64,000 nt of DNA from assembly GCF_036884655.1 (NCBI RefSeq), contig NC_088338.1, forward strand, positions 1,732,001 to 1,796,000, given 5' to 3'. The position numbers and the translations under genes are program-made. Source of the stretch: Musa acuminata AAA Group. Taxonomy: Eukaryota; Streptophyta; Magnoliopsida; Zingiberales; Musaceae. A model generated the notes under the pieces. The model saw nothing but the letters and a program-made list of their open reading frames with translations. It was not told the origin of the DNA and ran no database searches. Positions 12,533 through 24,816 of the stretch are shown here, piece after piece; position 1 is the stretch's first letter; every line of letters begins with the position of its first letter.

Positions 12533-12604
12533 TGAACCCGACGTGAATCGAACACGCAACCTTCTGATCTGGAGTCAGACGCGCTACCATTGCGCCACGG
12601 ATCC
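12533..12604 (-). tRNA. tRNA-Trp (anticodon CCA)
   Basis: A 72-nt cloverleaf can be folded by eye. The 7-bp acceptor stem starts GGATCCG and pairs with CGGGTTC, with one G-T wobble. The D arm is GCGC/GCGC, the anticodon stem TCTGA/TCAGA surrounds loop CTCCAGA with anticodon CCA, and the T arm is GCGTG/CACGT with loop TTCGATT. There is no intron and no encoded 3' CCA. It matches the nuclear plant tRNA-Trp type rather than an organellar one. Confidence 0.96.
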
Positions 12605-15299
12605 ATTGACGTTCTTCTTCCTAATTATAAATATATATATTAAATAATTAGGCCTTTGTGTTCACTGCCATATGATTATTGTGATGATCTTTATTTTTCT
12701 TGAATCTGAGTAAAATCCAATGTTAGGGTTTCAAATAAGCAGAAACTATGTAAAATCATGATACTTGATGCTCAAATGCCGGTCTTCTGGGAAATATTAT
12801 GATCGTAATGGATTCTTGATCTCCTTGGTTGACAGCTAGTTTGGCACAGCTCTCTGCAGATGAATGATATCATAGAAGAGATCCCCATCAAGCTGTTTAT
12901 TACTATTTTCCTACCACATTCTTGATGCTCTAATGGCCATCATCTGACCATTTAAATCCAACATAAATCTTTCTCTGCATGTACTTGTTCAGATATCAAA
13001 CAACAGTATGTAAAGATCACTGTTGAAGTACCATTCTCTGTTGACAATGCTTTGCCTTGTTCATGAAACTAATGTAGTGTACATTCAGATATCTTCTCAG
13101 AATTTAGGAGATTCTTTGAGTGCTTAAAGAATTATGGGTAGGCATAATGGATCTAATCCTATGCACATGTCTTCCATTAGATAGTTGATTGATAATTTGG
13201 CACATGTAGACCAACATTTTGTATCTGATTAGGAGAAATGTTTATGTTGGTACATAATATGTGCTCTGATCTCTTCTTGTGCAAGTAAGAAGCTGCTGAT
13301 TCTTAGACTTATATAAATAAAAAAGCTGGTCTGCAAATTAGCTGCCATAACATATACATTCTTAGACTTCATGTTCCGATTCTACTGATCGATCTTACGA
13401 GCATGCATTTTTTGGCACTTCCACTGATCCATTTGGTCTGCAGTTTAGTTTACCATGCTTCTGCTTTAGCTCATATTAGTAGCTATGTGATGTAGCATTT
13501 TCTTGTTAGATTCCTAAGAAAGATGACAGAAAGCATTGGTTTGGTTTCACCCAGGAATCTGCTTCAGTCTCTATTCTACAGATTTATTGCACAAGACTCA
13601 GGTATTGATTGCAGGAGAATGGATCTTTCTTGCTAAATTATGAGTTGTGTTCTGCTAATTGAAATGGATTTCATTGGCATGTCTTCTACTCATTAATCAA
13701 AGAACTTCTGAGCTTGTTTGACAGTGTGTTAGCAGAGAAATTAAGTGAAAGAGAGTTGATAAGAACATATAACTGAACCAGATCAAAGAGTTGAGCTTCT
13801 GTTTATGGAGACCAAGTTTTGAGTAGTGATCCAGCTTATTGTATGACATAGTTCTTCATTCTCTGATGTTACAAGCAGGATTCATGTATAAAACAAAATA
13901 GACTTGGCCACTGAGTTTTCCAGACAAAAGAACATACAACAGAAACTTTGAGCTTAATCTCTCATAGCTGGACAAGATCTTTCTCACTCTGGCACATAGA
14001 TCATACTGCCACTTGATGTTTCTGTTGTACAAAGATACAGAATTAGATGAATCACATTATGCTCCTCCAACTACAATGATTTCCAACAAGCAAGAAGCTG
14101 ACAATGACAGGGAGAGATGTAATCAAACAGGCACAACACAGCAAGGAAAACAAAAAGGAAAAAGGTCAAGTCAACCTCCTCTTGCTCTTGCACAACAAAC
14201 AGTCTAAAGAAGAGGTCAGGCAAGAACTGGCAAAACAAAATAAGCCTGTCCACTGAGATTTCCAGCAAAACAAATGCATAAAACAGTTTATTTTCTGAGG
14301 TTGGATTATTGTTTGTGTTTCTTATAGCTGGACAAGATCTTTCCACTCTGTGCAACTTGATGTTGTTCCTTCCATGTTCTGGTCAACTCTTGCATAAATA
14401 TACAAAATTAGATGAATCACATGATGCTCCAACCAAACCTTCCCCAGCAAGCAAGATTCTGACAGTGACTAGGAGAGGGATGCAATCAAACATGTACACA
14501 GCAGACAGACAAAAACAAAGCAGGAATCCTGATAGTTTAGGTTTTTGGGATTACTGGTCATCAAATTCAAATTCTTTATCATGATATTAGGATAGATTGT
14601 AAATTTGAATTTTATATTTGTCCTCATCAATCACCAATATGATGGCAAGAGAAAGTCTGTACCAATTCCATATACAATTTGCATCTTATACTAAAAAATC
14701 TTAATTACATGTAATTACATATTATCCCTCCATCTCATTCATCTCACTGAAATCATCCCCTGTTCATCATATAAAGAAACAACAGATCTGCATCACAACT
14801 GCTTTTTTCTCTTGGAAAATGAACATTTTTGTTTCTATCAGAATGAAAGAAAATTCTTTATCCACATAAGACAAAAAAAATCAGAAGTAATGAAAATGTC
14901 AATTGCTTAAGAGTTTTACAAATAATTAGAGGAGGGTGAGAAAAGAGAGAGAGAGAGAGAGAAAGAAAGAAAGCATGATAGTGATAAGAATAATATCAAA
15001 AAGTGAGAGAGAGAGAGTGAGAGAACCATATGATAGAAAGAAATAATGGTAGTGAGAGAAGATCACAAAAAATGGAAAAAGGAGAGAAGTCATAGATGAG
15101 AGGATAAGATATAGATATTATTGAAAATAATACAAATATTTGTAACAAATAAATAACACAAACCGATGGAGAGTTTGGTTCTTAATTTTTTATCCAATCC
15201 TAAACGAAATTACTAATATTAATCAGTTCTCAATTAATAATTAAACCAAATGTTAGTTAATCAAGAGAACTGTAAGTCCCACGTACGCGTAGTGGTCGC
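12605..15299. other. Gene-free region with a ~340-bp tandem duplication
   Basis: No supported coding sequence is present. It contains a diverged tandem duplication (about 13890-14530) and GA-rich runs around 14944-15020. The last part lies upstream of the C4-hydroxylase leader. Confidence 0.55.
13890..14530. repeat. Diverged tandem duplication, period about 342 bp
   Basis: Copy 1 starts with AAAACAAAATAGACTTGGCC at about 13890 and copy 2 with AAAACAAAATAAGCCTGTCC at about 14232. Later landmarks recur in the same order: AGCTGGACAAGATCTTTC, TTAGATGAATCACAT and a GACAATGACAGGGAGAG-like block. Frames through both copies are broken differently, so neither copy looks coding. Confidence 0.65.
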
Positions 15300-15609
15300 C
15301 CAAGATTCTAACCCACCGTAGCTATCTCACAGATATCTAGCAAGTGGGGCCGAAACATGCGGGCCCCAGTTCGGGTGTCGTGGCTTCGGGGATCACTTGA
15401 GCTTTTTAGGACGCAGGAACCGTCGTCTCTCTCCGTCAGCTCGGGCCTCGTCACGCTTCGGTCGAACAGGGAGGCCAAGAGGGACGGCCTCCCTTTATGT
15501 GGCTTCCGTCGTGCTTCCAGAAGGAGAAGAAGAAGAAATCCATCCCCCCCCCCCCCCTTCCTTCGGTTGCCCACAAAAAAATCTTCTGGCGATCTTTCCG
15601 GATTCCCGA

Positions 15610-15985
15610 CGCTTTGTCTCCTCTCGATTCGATCCCATCCCTAGAAATCTCAAACTCGTTCTAGTTCACTAAATCTAGCGATCATTTGGCCTTAATCGGT
15701 CCTTTCACCCGCGGAAACCCTACAAGATCCGACCTTTCCCCGAATTCCGCACGTTGGGTCGTCTCTTGATTCGTTCTGGATATTTGGGAAGCGTAGCCCC
15801 GATTTATCTCCCAGTCGTGCTAGAATTCTCCCCAAAAATCTCAATTTTTTGCTTTCACGAAAAGTAGCGATCATTTGGCCTTAATCAGAACCTGTTCTTG
15901 ATCCCCAGAGACCATAAAGACCCCACCTTTCCCCAAATTTCGAGTCTGAGAGTATCTCCTGATCGACTCTCTTCATCTCATTCGA
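15610..15985. repeat. Direct duplication (~189 bp) in the leader of the C4-hydroxylase gene
   Basis: The string TAGCGATCATTTGGCCTTAA occurs at 15676 and again at 15865. It is preceded in both copies by a CTAGAA...AATCTCAA segment and followed by a CCACCTTTCCCC/CGACCTTTCCCC segment and a TCTCTTGAT/TCTCCTGAT segment. The two copies fill most of the inferred 5' UTR and proximal promoter. Confidence 0.65.
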
Positions 15986-16005
15986 TGCTCGAAGTGGAAC
16001 CCTAA
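15985..16005 (+). promoter_or_regulatory. Short upstream ORF (6 codons) before the C4-hydroxylase
   Basis: ATG CTC GAA GTG GAA CCC TAA encodes Met-Leu-Glu-Val-Glu-Pro and stops 6 nt before the main ATG. If the transcript starts upstream, ribosomes would meet this frame first, so it may dampen or condition translation of the main frame. The transcription start is not known from sequence. Confidence 0.45.
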
Positions 16006-16011
16006 TTTGCC

Positions 16012-18738
16012 ATGGGTATTCTTGAGACGATGGTATTTTGGGAAGGGTATGTGAGCGATGAGGTGATGGGTACCTTCGCCCCTATCGTCCTTTACTGGCT
16101 CTACGCCGGATTCTACCAGCTCTTGCCACGGTTGGACCGCTACCGATTGCATACCAAGAAAGAAGAGGAGCAGAAGAACCTGGTGACGCTGGCGACTGTG
16201 GTGAAGGGTGTGCTGTTGCAGCAGGTCGTTCAAGCAACCATCGCTCAAGTACTCTTCTTGGTAAGAGTTCGAATGCCTTCTTTAAAGACTTACGTCGAAC
16301 ACCATGTCGGCGATTTGAGTGACAAATATTTTGCAGGGCTATCTTCAAATATTGTTAGGTGCTTATAACTTCGTGGTTTTTATTTCCTTGAAGATTGATA
16401 GGATGTCGTCGTTGCATTTCCACTTCTACTTGGATTCATAATGTGTTATATAAAAAGACAAACTTATTTGGATTTTCTATAGATGTGCCGTTCGTAACGT
16501 TCTTGAGATGCTCTTTTTCTTGCAATACTTTTTATTGCTATTTTTTAGTATTTGCCTTTTCTTTTTCAATGTCGTGCTATAGGTAAGATGTAATAAAGGG
16601 GACCAACAAATTCCCAAACTATTAAATGATCAAAGATCTTCTAGGAAAAAATGGCTAGATCATCATCCCTTTTAATTAAAGATCCAGAACAATAAGCCTT
16701 TGAAATTTATTAGATTTGCTACACTATATTTATTGACATAATTATGTGATAGATTTCTACCCATAAATTATTAAGATTAGTTGTCATATAGAAACTAAAA
16801 GAGGCAATAAATAACTAGTGTAGATTGATTCATTATGGTGCACAAAGTTCGTCTTGTTACAGTTCTGGTTGTGCAGAGCGTTTAGGCAGTGATGCATTTT
16901 CTACAAACACTTGTACTAACTCGTTAAATTTCTCTCTACTTGAAATAATAGACTGCTTTTGGTGTTCTCATCTACTTTAACAAAGAAAACTTTTAGAGGT
17001 GCAGGAACCTGGAGCTTGCTTGTACTCTACTCTTTGAATCTAGCATCCTCAGCAGCCTACTCTTTGGCAGCTAATACCTTGTAAAGTAGCCTTTTCTATG
17101 TTTTCTGTTTTAACAAACTCTTTTTCTGGTGATTGCTATTATTTAGAGATCCAACACAAAATGAAACCGATTAACTTTGGTTTCCCGTAGGTTCTATTTT
17201 TCTTAATGATTTGGTCTGATTCAAATTTCTGGAAATTGTAAAAATTTGTTTCAGTTTGGGATTTCTCCTAAAAGTGAACCAAATTAAACTATATAGTACT
17301 TAATATGCCTAACACATGTGACGTTATTATAGTTCTTATATCACATGTAGATAGAAGAAATAAGGTTGACTTGTATGTCATATTAGCATCACAGTATTAC
17401 ACCTTGTCACATATCCATCATACTGACTTTACACCAGAAACAAAAATGTGAGCACAACAAGGATTCTATTTTGGCATATTTTGTCTTCTCTATCTTTAGG
17501 TGTGTAACAGAAGTTGTTCAGTATCTTGTATCGCAGGTCTAAGTGAATTAAGTGCCACAAAGTTAACCCAAAGGAGCTGTCTTACAGTTTGGTGTTGCTA
17601 TAATTAACCCATTGATGCATGGGCTAGACAAACTTTTAAACATGTAGGTTTCTCTCATGGCCTTTCAAATTTCTGAGTTGGGTCAGTCAGGGTGAACTTA
17701 GTTTTAACTTTGAAGTCTCCATGTTTGTTTTTAGCCAGTAGAATCAAGGTCATTTTATGAAGGAAATTTGGAATCTTGATGATTAATAGATGATCTCTAG
17801 TTTTTGGTCTGAGTAACCTTGAAGACATTTAACTAGTGATAGTGGAAATACGATCTCAGTGATCAAACAGCTAAATTCAAGCATGTGAGCTCTCATATAA
17901 ATATTGTTCAAGGTGCACTGACAGCATAGCCAGGGCAATTATGTCAGTGTCACAATCTTAACCTGCTTGGTTCTCCAGGTTGAAGGCCTTTAAGACACGT
18001 CGTTGTCGACTCCATAGTAGTAGTACCTTGGTAAAATGCCATTTATATGTTTTTTTTTTTTCCTTTTTTCTTTTAATGCAAGGCTCCTAATGTTTAGTTG
18101 TGAGAGGAAATCTATTAGGTCACTGAATCTGAGGTAAAAATTATATGAACGGTATTACTTCTGCAGTAGTATGTCATTGAACTCTTTTACTGCAGGTAAC
18201 TGCCAAGGCAAGCTTATCAGGGGTCCCTGTTCAGCCATCAATTCCAGTTCAAATCTTGCAGATCTTTGTGGCAATGTTAGCATTGGACACATGGCAGTAT
18301 TTCATGCACCGATACATGCACCAGAATAAGTTTCTGTACCGTCATATTCATTCTCAGCATCACCGCCTCGTTGTTCCTTACGCGGTTGGAGCCCTCTACA
18401 ACCATCCATTGGAGGGTTTCCTTCTCGACACTCTTGGTGGTGCCATCTCGTTCCTGATCTCAGGGATGACACCACGCACTTCGGTGTTCTTTTTCTGCTT
18501 TGCTGTGATGAAGACGATCGATGATCACTGTGGCCTTTGGTTGCCCGGTAATATCTTCCACATCTTCTTTCAGAACAACACAGCCTATCATGACATCCAC
18601 CATCAGCTTCAAGGATCGAAATATAATTACTCGCAGCCATTCTTCTCGATTTGGGATAGAGTGTTGGGAACTCACATGCCCTACAGCTTAGTCACTCGCC
18701 GAGAAGGTGGCTTGGAGGCGAGACCTTTAAAAGACTAG
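16012..18738 (+). CDS. SBH: Sphingoid-base (sphinganine) C4-hydroxylase
   Basis: This ER-membrane di-iron oxygenase of the fatty acid hydroxylase superfamily adds the C4 hydroxyl to dihydrosphingosine to give phytosphingosine for ceramides and GIPCs. Two exons, 16012-16260 and 18196-18738, give 263 aa, close to Arabidopsis SBH1/SBH2 (about 260). All three iron-binding histidine boxes are present: HRYMH at 121-125, HSQHH at 135-139 and HDIHH at 215-219. The flanking LDTWQYF, LYNHPLEG and DDHCGLWLPGN blocks are highly family-like. Hydrophobic stretches near residues 15-30, 66-83, 100-113 and 158-187 fit membrane segments. The single intron (1.9 kb) lies after residue 83. The start ATG sits in a CCATGG context and follows a duplicated leader with a tiny uORF. 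Confidence in identity is high. Confidence 0.93.
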
Positions 18739-19460
18739 AATCGAGCAACATACAGATTTCCGAGTCTTGAGGATATATCGCTGCACCACTGCAACATTTA
18801 AAGGAAAAAATATTCTGCATTCATTGCACTTAAAGCTGTTTTATCTAGGAGATTAATTTTCAGCCGCCGAAGATTGCTGGTTCCTTTGTATTTGTTGTGG
18901 TTAGCAATTGCCTCTTGCCATCTCTCTGTGGAAAATGCATCTCACAGTTTGAACAGCTCTAAATCTTTCTTGTTATGTAAAGTTTGTGCTGCACAAATTT
19001 TCTGCAAATTATGTACTTACTGTAGTTCATCCTGTTTCGGAATTTGTTCTTACAATATGTGAAAGTATATGCTGGCTGCAGTTATTCTACTTACTATACT
19101 GTTGTAAATATTTCTCAGAGCAGTATAATTCTGGCTATTAAAATGATGAATGCAGGTATTCTAACCCTACATTTCTATCCGGACTCATCTCAAGCCTAAT
19201 TATAGGGCAGTCAAATCTGGTCTAAGCAGATTGGATAGACCCAAATACCCACCAAAAAAAAAAAGAACCCACAGGTCAATCTATTTTGAAGCTCATAAGA
19301 TTATTATTATGGATATTTTTTCCTTGCCAGGAAGGTTTTTATTTCTTTTTCCTAAATCTCTTTCATTCATTAATTTTTTTTGTGCCAACTTATCAATCTA
19401 AAAATACCAATGATTGTAATAGAGTTCTCAAATCTGGAGTCTCAAGTTCTCATCTAAAGA

Positions 19461-19545
19461 CTTTCTGCATAATGCATGAGAAAGAGAGAGTATTAAAATC
19501 AAGTCTGAGCTCCATTATCTCAGCTTGGAATCTTTCTGCATAATG

Positions 19546-19585
<40 letters not shown>

Positions 19586-19624
19586 TTAAGATCAAGTCTC
19601 AACTCCATGATCTCAGCTTGGAAT
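19461..19624. repeat. Tandem duplication with GA expansion in the second copy
   Basis: CTTTCTGCATAATGCATGAG at 19461 and CTTTCTGCATAATGCACGAG at 19532 begin two copies. Each ends with ATCTCAGCTTGGAATCTT-like sequence. The first copy has a short imperfect GA run and the second a pure run of about 17 GA units (19549-19583). Confidence 0.7.
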
Positions 19625-20955
19625 CTTATGATGCAACCAAAAGTAGGACCAGGAACAGGGTTAATGCCTGGCATGAGTTGTTTCAGGTACTACAAACATT
19701 TCAATAATGAGTTGTTTAGGCCACACACAAACATGTTCTTCCTGCTATGGTGGTAGTTGCAGTCCACTCCCTATCTCCAATGTGCTTGCCACATGCACAA
19801 AGCTACTATACTCCTCTAAGCAAACAACGAAATATATTTTAAACAAGAAGATACAGAAGAACAGTTGGTAACACATGAAGATATTTGAACTCAACAATCC
19901 AGACTTCTCTATGTGCATGGTTCTCTAGTTGTGTGTTCTGAATTCTCATGGATATGAGAAAGATTTTGTTCTGACATTTAACTGGTGTTCTGACAAGAAT
20001 GAGCTGAGCCTGCATGGCTAACTAAACAATGAAGCCATGCCTCATCTTTCTCATCAGAGAATTCATGCTCTGCAGAACAATGATCTGTTCTTCCTCAACC
20101 ATGTTCACCCTCAATCAGTTCTTACAGTTCTACCTCTCCTAGAAATCAGAAGAAGAGAAGTTTGCAGGTTGACTTGCATCACATGGTAGGGAAGACTCAA
20201 TCTGAGTTCTGATATCTCAACTTGTCAAGCCATGTGTTCTTGGGATATTTTCCTCATTGTCTGTGATGTTCTTTACTGCTTCACAACTGAGTGACTGGTC
20301 CAATTACTGATGCTTCTTTGGTTGGATTCAGAAAAATTCCTAACAAATGGATCTACAATATTTCTGACATTAAAAAGATGATTGATCTGAATACATTAGC
20401 ATGTTCTGAATCAAGAATATCTCTAAAATTTGAGGAGATATGAAGTTAAGGATGATCAAGAGCATATGCATTGCTAATCATATCTTGCAACAAAGCTAAG
20501 AATTTGGAGTTCAGGAAGAAGGAAAAAGCTTATCTTTTTGCCATATACTCTCTAATTCAAACTGAAGAACATGGGATTAAATTTATATTTAAGCTTGCAG
20601 TGAGATCAAATGACAGTGTTGCATCTTCTGATGATACTTGGGTACATGGTCCCCCAACTTTGATTTCTCTACTTTTCCATAAAGTGGAACACAGTACTGT
20701 AACCAAAAGAGTAGTCATTGACCTTCTTGTAAGTGGAACTTGAATGTGACATATCCTTTGTATGAGTCAGGTCCCCTACATGAGTCTCCAGAAGCTTGTG
20801 CTCTGCCAAACCTTTCACCAAGCTCCTGTTTGTTAGAAGTTTTTATTTTGGGCCTCACAAATAACTCAGACATAAAACAAACTAAAATTGATATTGTATA
20901 GAAGTTTGTAACTCAAATATAGTTTCAGTTTGTGCCTCTTTTTCTTTATTATTAA

Positions 20956-20956
20956 A

Positions 20957-21007
<51 letters not shown>
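20956..21007. repeat. GA microsatellite
   Basis: A nearly pure GA dinucleotide run of about 50 bp with one ACA interruption. Confidence 0.92.
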
Positions 21008-21010
<3 letters not shown>

Positions 21011-23194
21011 ACATCTGTCCATCTAAATTTTGTTAGAAACTATAATAAAAAAATAAAAAATTAAATTAAATATATTATTTTATATAGTCGATTCTAAATA
21101 GTTGGAACGATACTTGTTGTTGTAAAAAAAGGATAAATTATTGCTCTTCAGAGCAATGATTCTTTCATAAATTTTCAGACTCATAAGCTAAACTTTTTTC
21201 CTTGTAAATAATAGGAGCATCTAAATTAGCATAAATCTTGAATGGGCATTTCAATAGCTAATACCATAACATTACATATTTCCCTACAAGAAGGCTCATC
21301 ACATACTGTTTATATTAGAACATCGGACATGGAAGCCAGTCAATATCTTTTTCCCTGAATTTTCTGGAAGAGAAGAAGCTACTAAATTTCTTATTTCATG
21401 AATTGGATGAATTTATTGCTTGAAGCATGAATTATAACTTAGGTGGTTTCTAATGGTTTCTTGGGATGGTCTTTATCAATGTTTCTTCAAAACACAAAAG
21501 AAAACAAAACTCAGTGCCTTGAGCTTAGTTTTCTCTAATTTATTTCCTAAAAGAAGAACAGAAGCAAGATCAAGATCCCCATTAAAAAAAAGAAAAAAAA
21601 TCTGTCTCCTACACTGTTTGTACCTGACAGTCATTGCGGTAAATTAATGAAGCTGATCATCCTCCACACATCACATGAACAACACTTGAGAAATCTTCAA
21701 GGAGCCCTCTTTGTCTCCTCAGCCTACTGATCCACAGCTTGTTTTACTGCCAAGCTTCCAGGCCTGTGCAACATCACTTTGTCAGTGTGCTTCCACATGG
21801 AGCCAAATGCCACTGGCCAATCTTTGAACCCAACAGAACTATGTCAGCAGCATCTGCTTACCATGAGATCTCCACTATGAAAACATTAGCTGCACACTGG
21901 TTTTGAAGAACTAGTGTAGTATGTAATTGGCAGTGCAGAGACAATAGTATATTACATGGACAGTTGATTGTATCATTAAATCAGAATGAAAGAATTCCTC
22001 TCAAATAATTTGCATCGGATATCATAAACTATGCTATGGATTTCCCATTTTCAGCTTAATTTCTGAATATGATGATATTTGATTTACACTGTCACATATA
22101 ATGGTGTATATGGTATGAAAAATCATGCATGTAACTCAAAAAAATAATGAGCTCTGTAGCTCCAAGAGTTGTTCTTGGTCTCCAAAATGCTGTCATCCTC
22201 AGAGCCAGAAATGCTAGGGGACACAGATATGTGTGCTTGTGAGTGCTCTGACCCACCCATGCTGATCCCCTGAAGAGAGCATGATGCCATGTCTTATGAG
22301 CTGCAATATCAAGTCCTTAACTTCCTTTTCCATTGATCTTCACATGCTCTCAATTTATAAATGATAATCTTTCTATATAAATAGCATAGAAACAGCCTGC
22401 TGGAATTCAACATCTTATTATTCTTCACACCCTCCCTGGAGATTTAGACAATTGTTTCAGCCATAAACATAAAGTAGAAGTTTTAACAACAGTAGTATTA
22501 CAATGATACTTAAGATTGGTTCTTGACATTGTTGTTATCCACTGATTCAGTGAGTTCTTTTCTTCAGTCAGTCAATCAGGTGTTCCTGAACAGTAAAAAA
22601 TAATTTCCAGCTCCCACAAAAGAACAGAAGAGCTCAGAATAAGCTTGCAAAGTTCTGAACAAGACTTTGCAGTTGCACCATCATCACAAAAGTTTGCAGA
22701 ATGGGAGATGGACAGTGAATCACATGCCCCTCTTTATATCAAAAGTAGGACTTTTCTTGTGAGGTTGCCTTCCATTATCTGCAGGATTTTACTACCAAAC
22801 CCAAACACCTCGTTGTCTTCCTCATGTTCTTTGCTTTCACTTGCATGCTCTTTCCATCTCATAGTCTCTCTCTCTCCCCGTGTCTCTCTCTTTATCTCAA
22901 ACAGCATATACTTTAGAATAGTTACAACTTACATCCGATGATCTTGATTATAAGTCTGCAACAAGCAATCATTGAGGAAAAAATAGTTATTCAAATGATT
23001 AGTTATAGAGGAAAAGAAAGTTTCTAGTACATGGTCCATGTATGTAGGAGCCAAATAGTAGGATGGTCATTTTTTGTACCTTTTGGGTCTCAAGGCCAGG
23101 TTGGTGTCGGTAAAGCTCAACTCTTGCAGCTGAACTTTCCTGAGAACACCTGAAAACACACATACCCTTAGCCTTCAAAATATCTGAACACAGT

Positions 23195-23196
23195 GT

Positions 23197-23250
<54 letters not shown>
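23195..23250. repeat. GA microsatellite
   Basis: A GA dinucleotide run of about 55 bp with a single AAG interruption. It begins about 350 bp beyond the HD-Zip stop codon, on the 3' side of that gene. Confidence 0.92.
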
Positions 23251-23552
23251 CTTATGTAACATGCAAAACTATAAACAAATCTAGCAAACAGAAACATTTA
23301 TGTAAACCTAGTAAATTCTCCTTATATTTAGCACAGTGGAAGGCAAGGGAAATGGATATACTTTGTAGCTTGCAAGGAATTCTTGCATTTCCCTGACCTG
23401 TTTTCTTTCCTCGACTCAAAAGTAAAATGAGATGGTGGCCTCATGCACTTCTGAAAATTTGACAACCATATATATCTATATAGTAGAGTTCAAGTGCTGC
23501 TAATGCAGCAAAATCTTGTTACATCGCCACTGAGATGGATCAAACAGAGAGA

Positions 23553-24816
23553 CTAATGGAAGTTGTGTTGATCTGACCATGACCAGAAGGAGGCAGATTG
23601 GTCTTCCATGCTGCACAACAAGTTGCTAAAGCTTCCTTCCGTGACGCCATGGTCTATTTTGGGGCATTGCAGCTCTGGCCTTGAAGAACTATGGAGGAGG
23701 AGGTGGTCAACATCAGCTGGTCTAACTGAGTGAAAGAAGGGCAGGCTTTGGTTGGGATTCAACGGGCTCTCTGTGACTGATGCTCTCGAGAGATCCAAGT
23801 TGATCTCAGAGCTGTTCTCACTTCTATTGCTGCTTGAACCTTCAGTCTCCTTGTTGAGGTTGATCATCTCTGATGTCTCTCTTCTTTTCAGAGACAAGAT
23901 CTACAAGAGAGAGGTTTAAAGGTATTCAGCAAGATCTCCCAGAAACACAATGGTTATTGTAGAAGAGAGGAGACAAAAAGAGCTATATAATAAAAGAGAG
24001 GTTATTGTTGTTGACACCAGCATCATCATCCAAGTCAATTTGAGAACATGATGGATCCAATCATTATAAGAAGTCATGCATGCTAAGGCCAAAATTAGAT
24101 CCAGATCCTACAAAACATCCAGCTACAGACTTTACAGATTGTTCCGTCAAAAAGGAGCTAAGAGCAATCAAGTAATTAGGGAGATGGGAATTCACAGGTA
24201 CCTCAGCTTGGAGCTTCTTGTTCTGTTCATGCAAGCTCTCATTTTCTGATTTCATGGCCTCAAACTGCCTCTTCAGAACATCATAATCCTTCTCCAGTTG
24301 TTTGGTCTTCCACCTGGCCCTCCTGTTCTGGAACCAAATGGCTACCTGCCTTGGTTGCAGCCCAAGTGCTCCTGCCAGCTGCATCTTTCTCTCAGGCTCC
24401 AGCTTGTTCCCCTGCTCGAAGCTCTTCTCCAGTGTCCTCACCTGCTCCATCTTGAGCCTCCTCTTCTTCTCGCCTGTCTGCATGCCATCATCCGACAAGT
24501 CATCGTCGGCATTCATCTCTTCACCATTCTCGATCCCCGAGAAGGACATGGATCTCTTCCCAAGCATTGGAGCCATGACTGCACCACCATAACGCAAGGG
24601 TTCATAGCATGCTTGGTCTCAGTTTCAAGTAGAAGCATGGAGATGTGTGACAAACTTACCTCTGAGGTCTTGGAGATTATTGCATGGGATGGTGTGAGGA
24701 TGCGGACTAACGGGGTTGGGAATTTGGTGCTGTTCTTCATGAAGGGTTTGCATTGGTAACACAAAATTTGAGGAGAAGAAGGAAGAGGATGATGAGGCCA
24801 TACCATTGCAGGACAT
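23553..24816 (-). CDS. HD-Zip class I transcription factor (ATHB13/23-like)
   Basis: This is a plant-specific nuclear transcription factor. HD-Zip I dimers bind a CAATNATTG pseudopalindrome and typically act in ABA, cold, drought or light responses. Exons (minus strand): 24816-24660, 24578-24202 and 23900-23553, joining to 293 aa. Residues 59-86 hold the [12 protein letters not shown] and DDLSDDG motifs seen in the ATHB13/20/23 subgroup. The homeodomain spans about 90-145, with helix 3 [10 protein letters not shown] at 134-143. The leucine zipper follows immediately, with heptads L147, L154, M161, L168, L175 and L182. The C-terminus carries an aromatic FWSWSDQ motif near 283-289, the AHA-like activation segment. 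The first exon starts MSCNGMA, as in relatives. The codon just before the ATG is TTG, so the start is set at the ATG. Class I assignment is firm. The orthologue name is not. Confidence 0.92.

Larger units (their letters stand above)
18739..23552. other. Gene-free region with GA microsatellites
   Basis: The start is the 3' UTR of the C4-hydroxylase. Beyond it I found no frame with recognisable protein features. The stretch contains a duplicated segment with a GA tract (19461-19624) and long GA tracts at about 20956-21007 and 23195-23250. The final part is the 3' flank of the HD-Zip gene. Confidence 0.55.

Noticed and set aside
15357..15644. Plus-strand 95-aa frame in front of the C4-hydroxylase
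   Set aside because: It lies in the promoter/leader region, has no domain, and overlaps other frames open by base composition.
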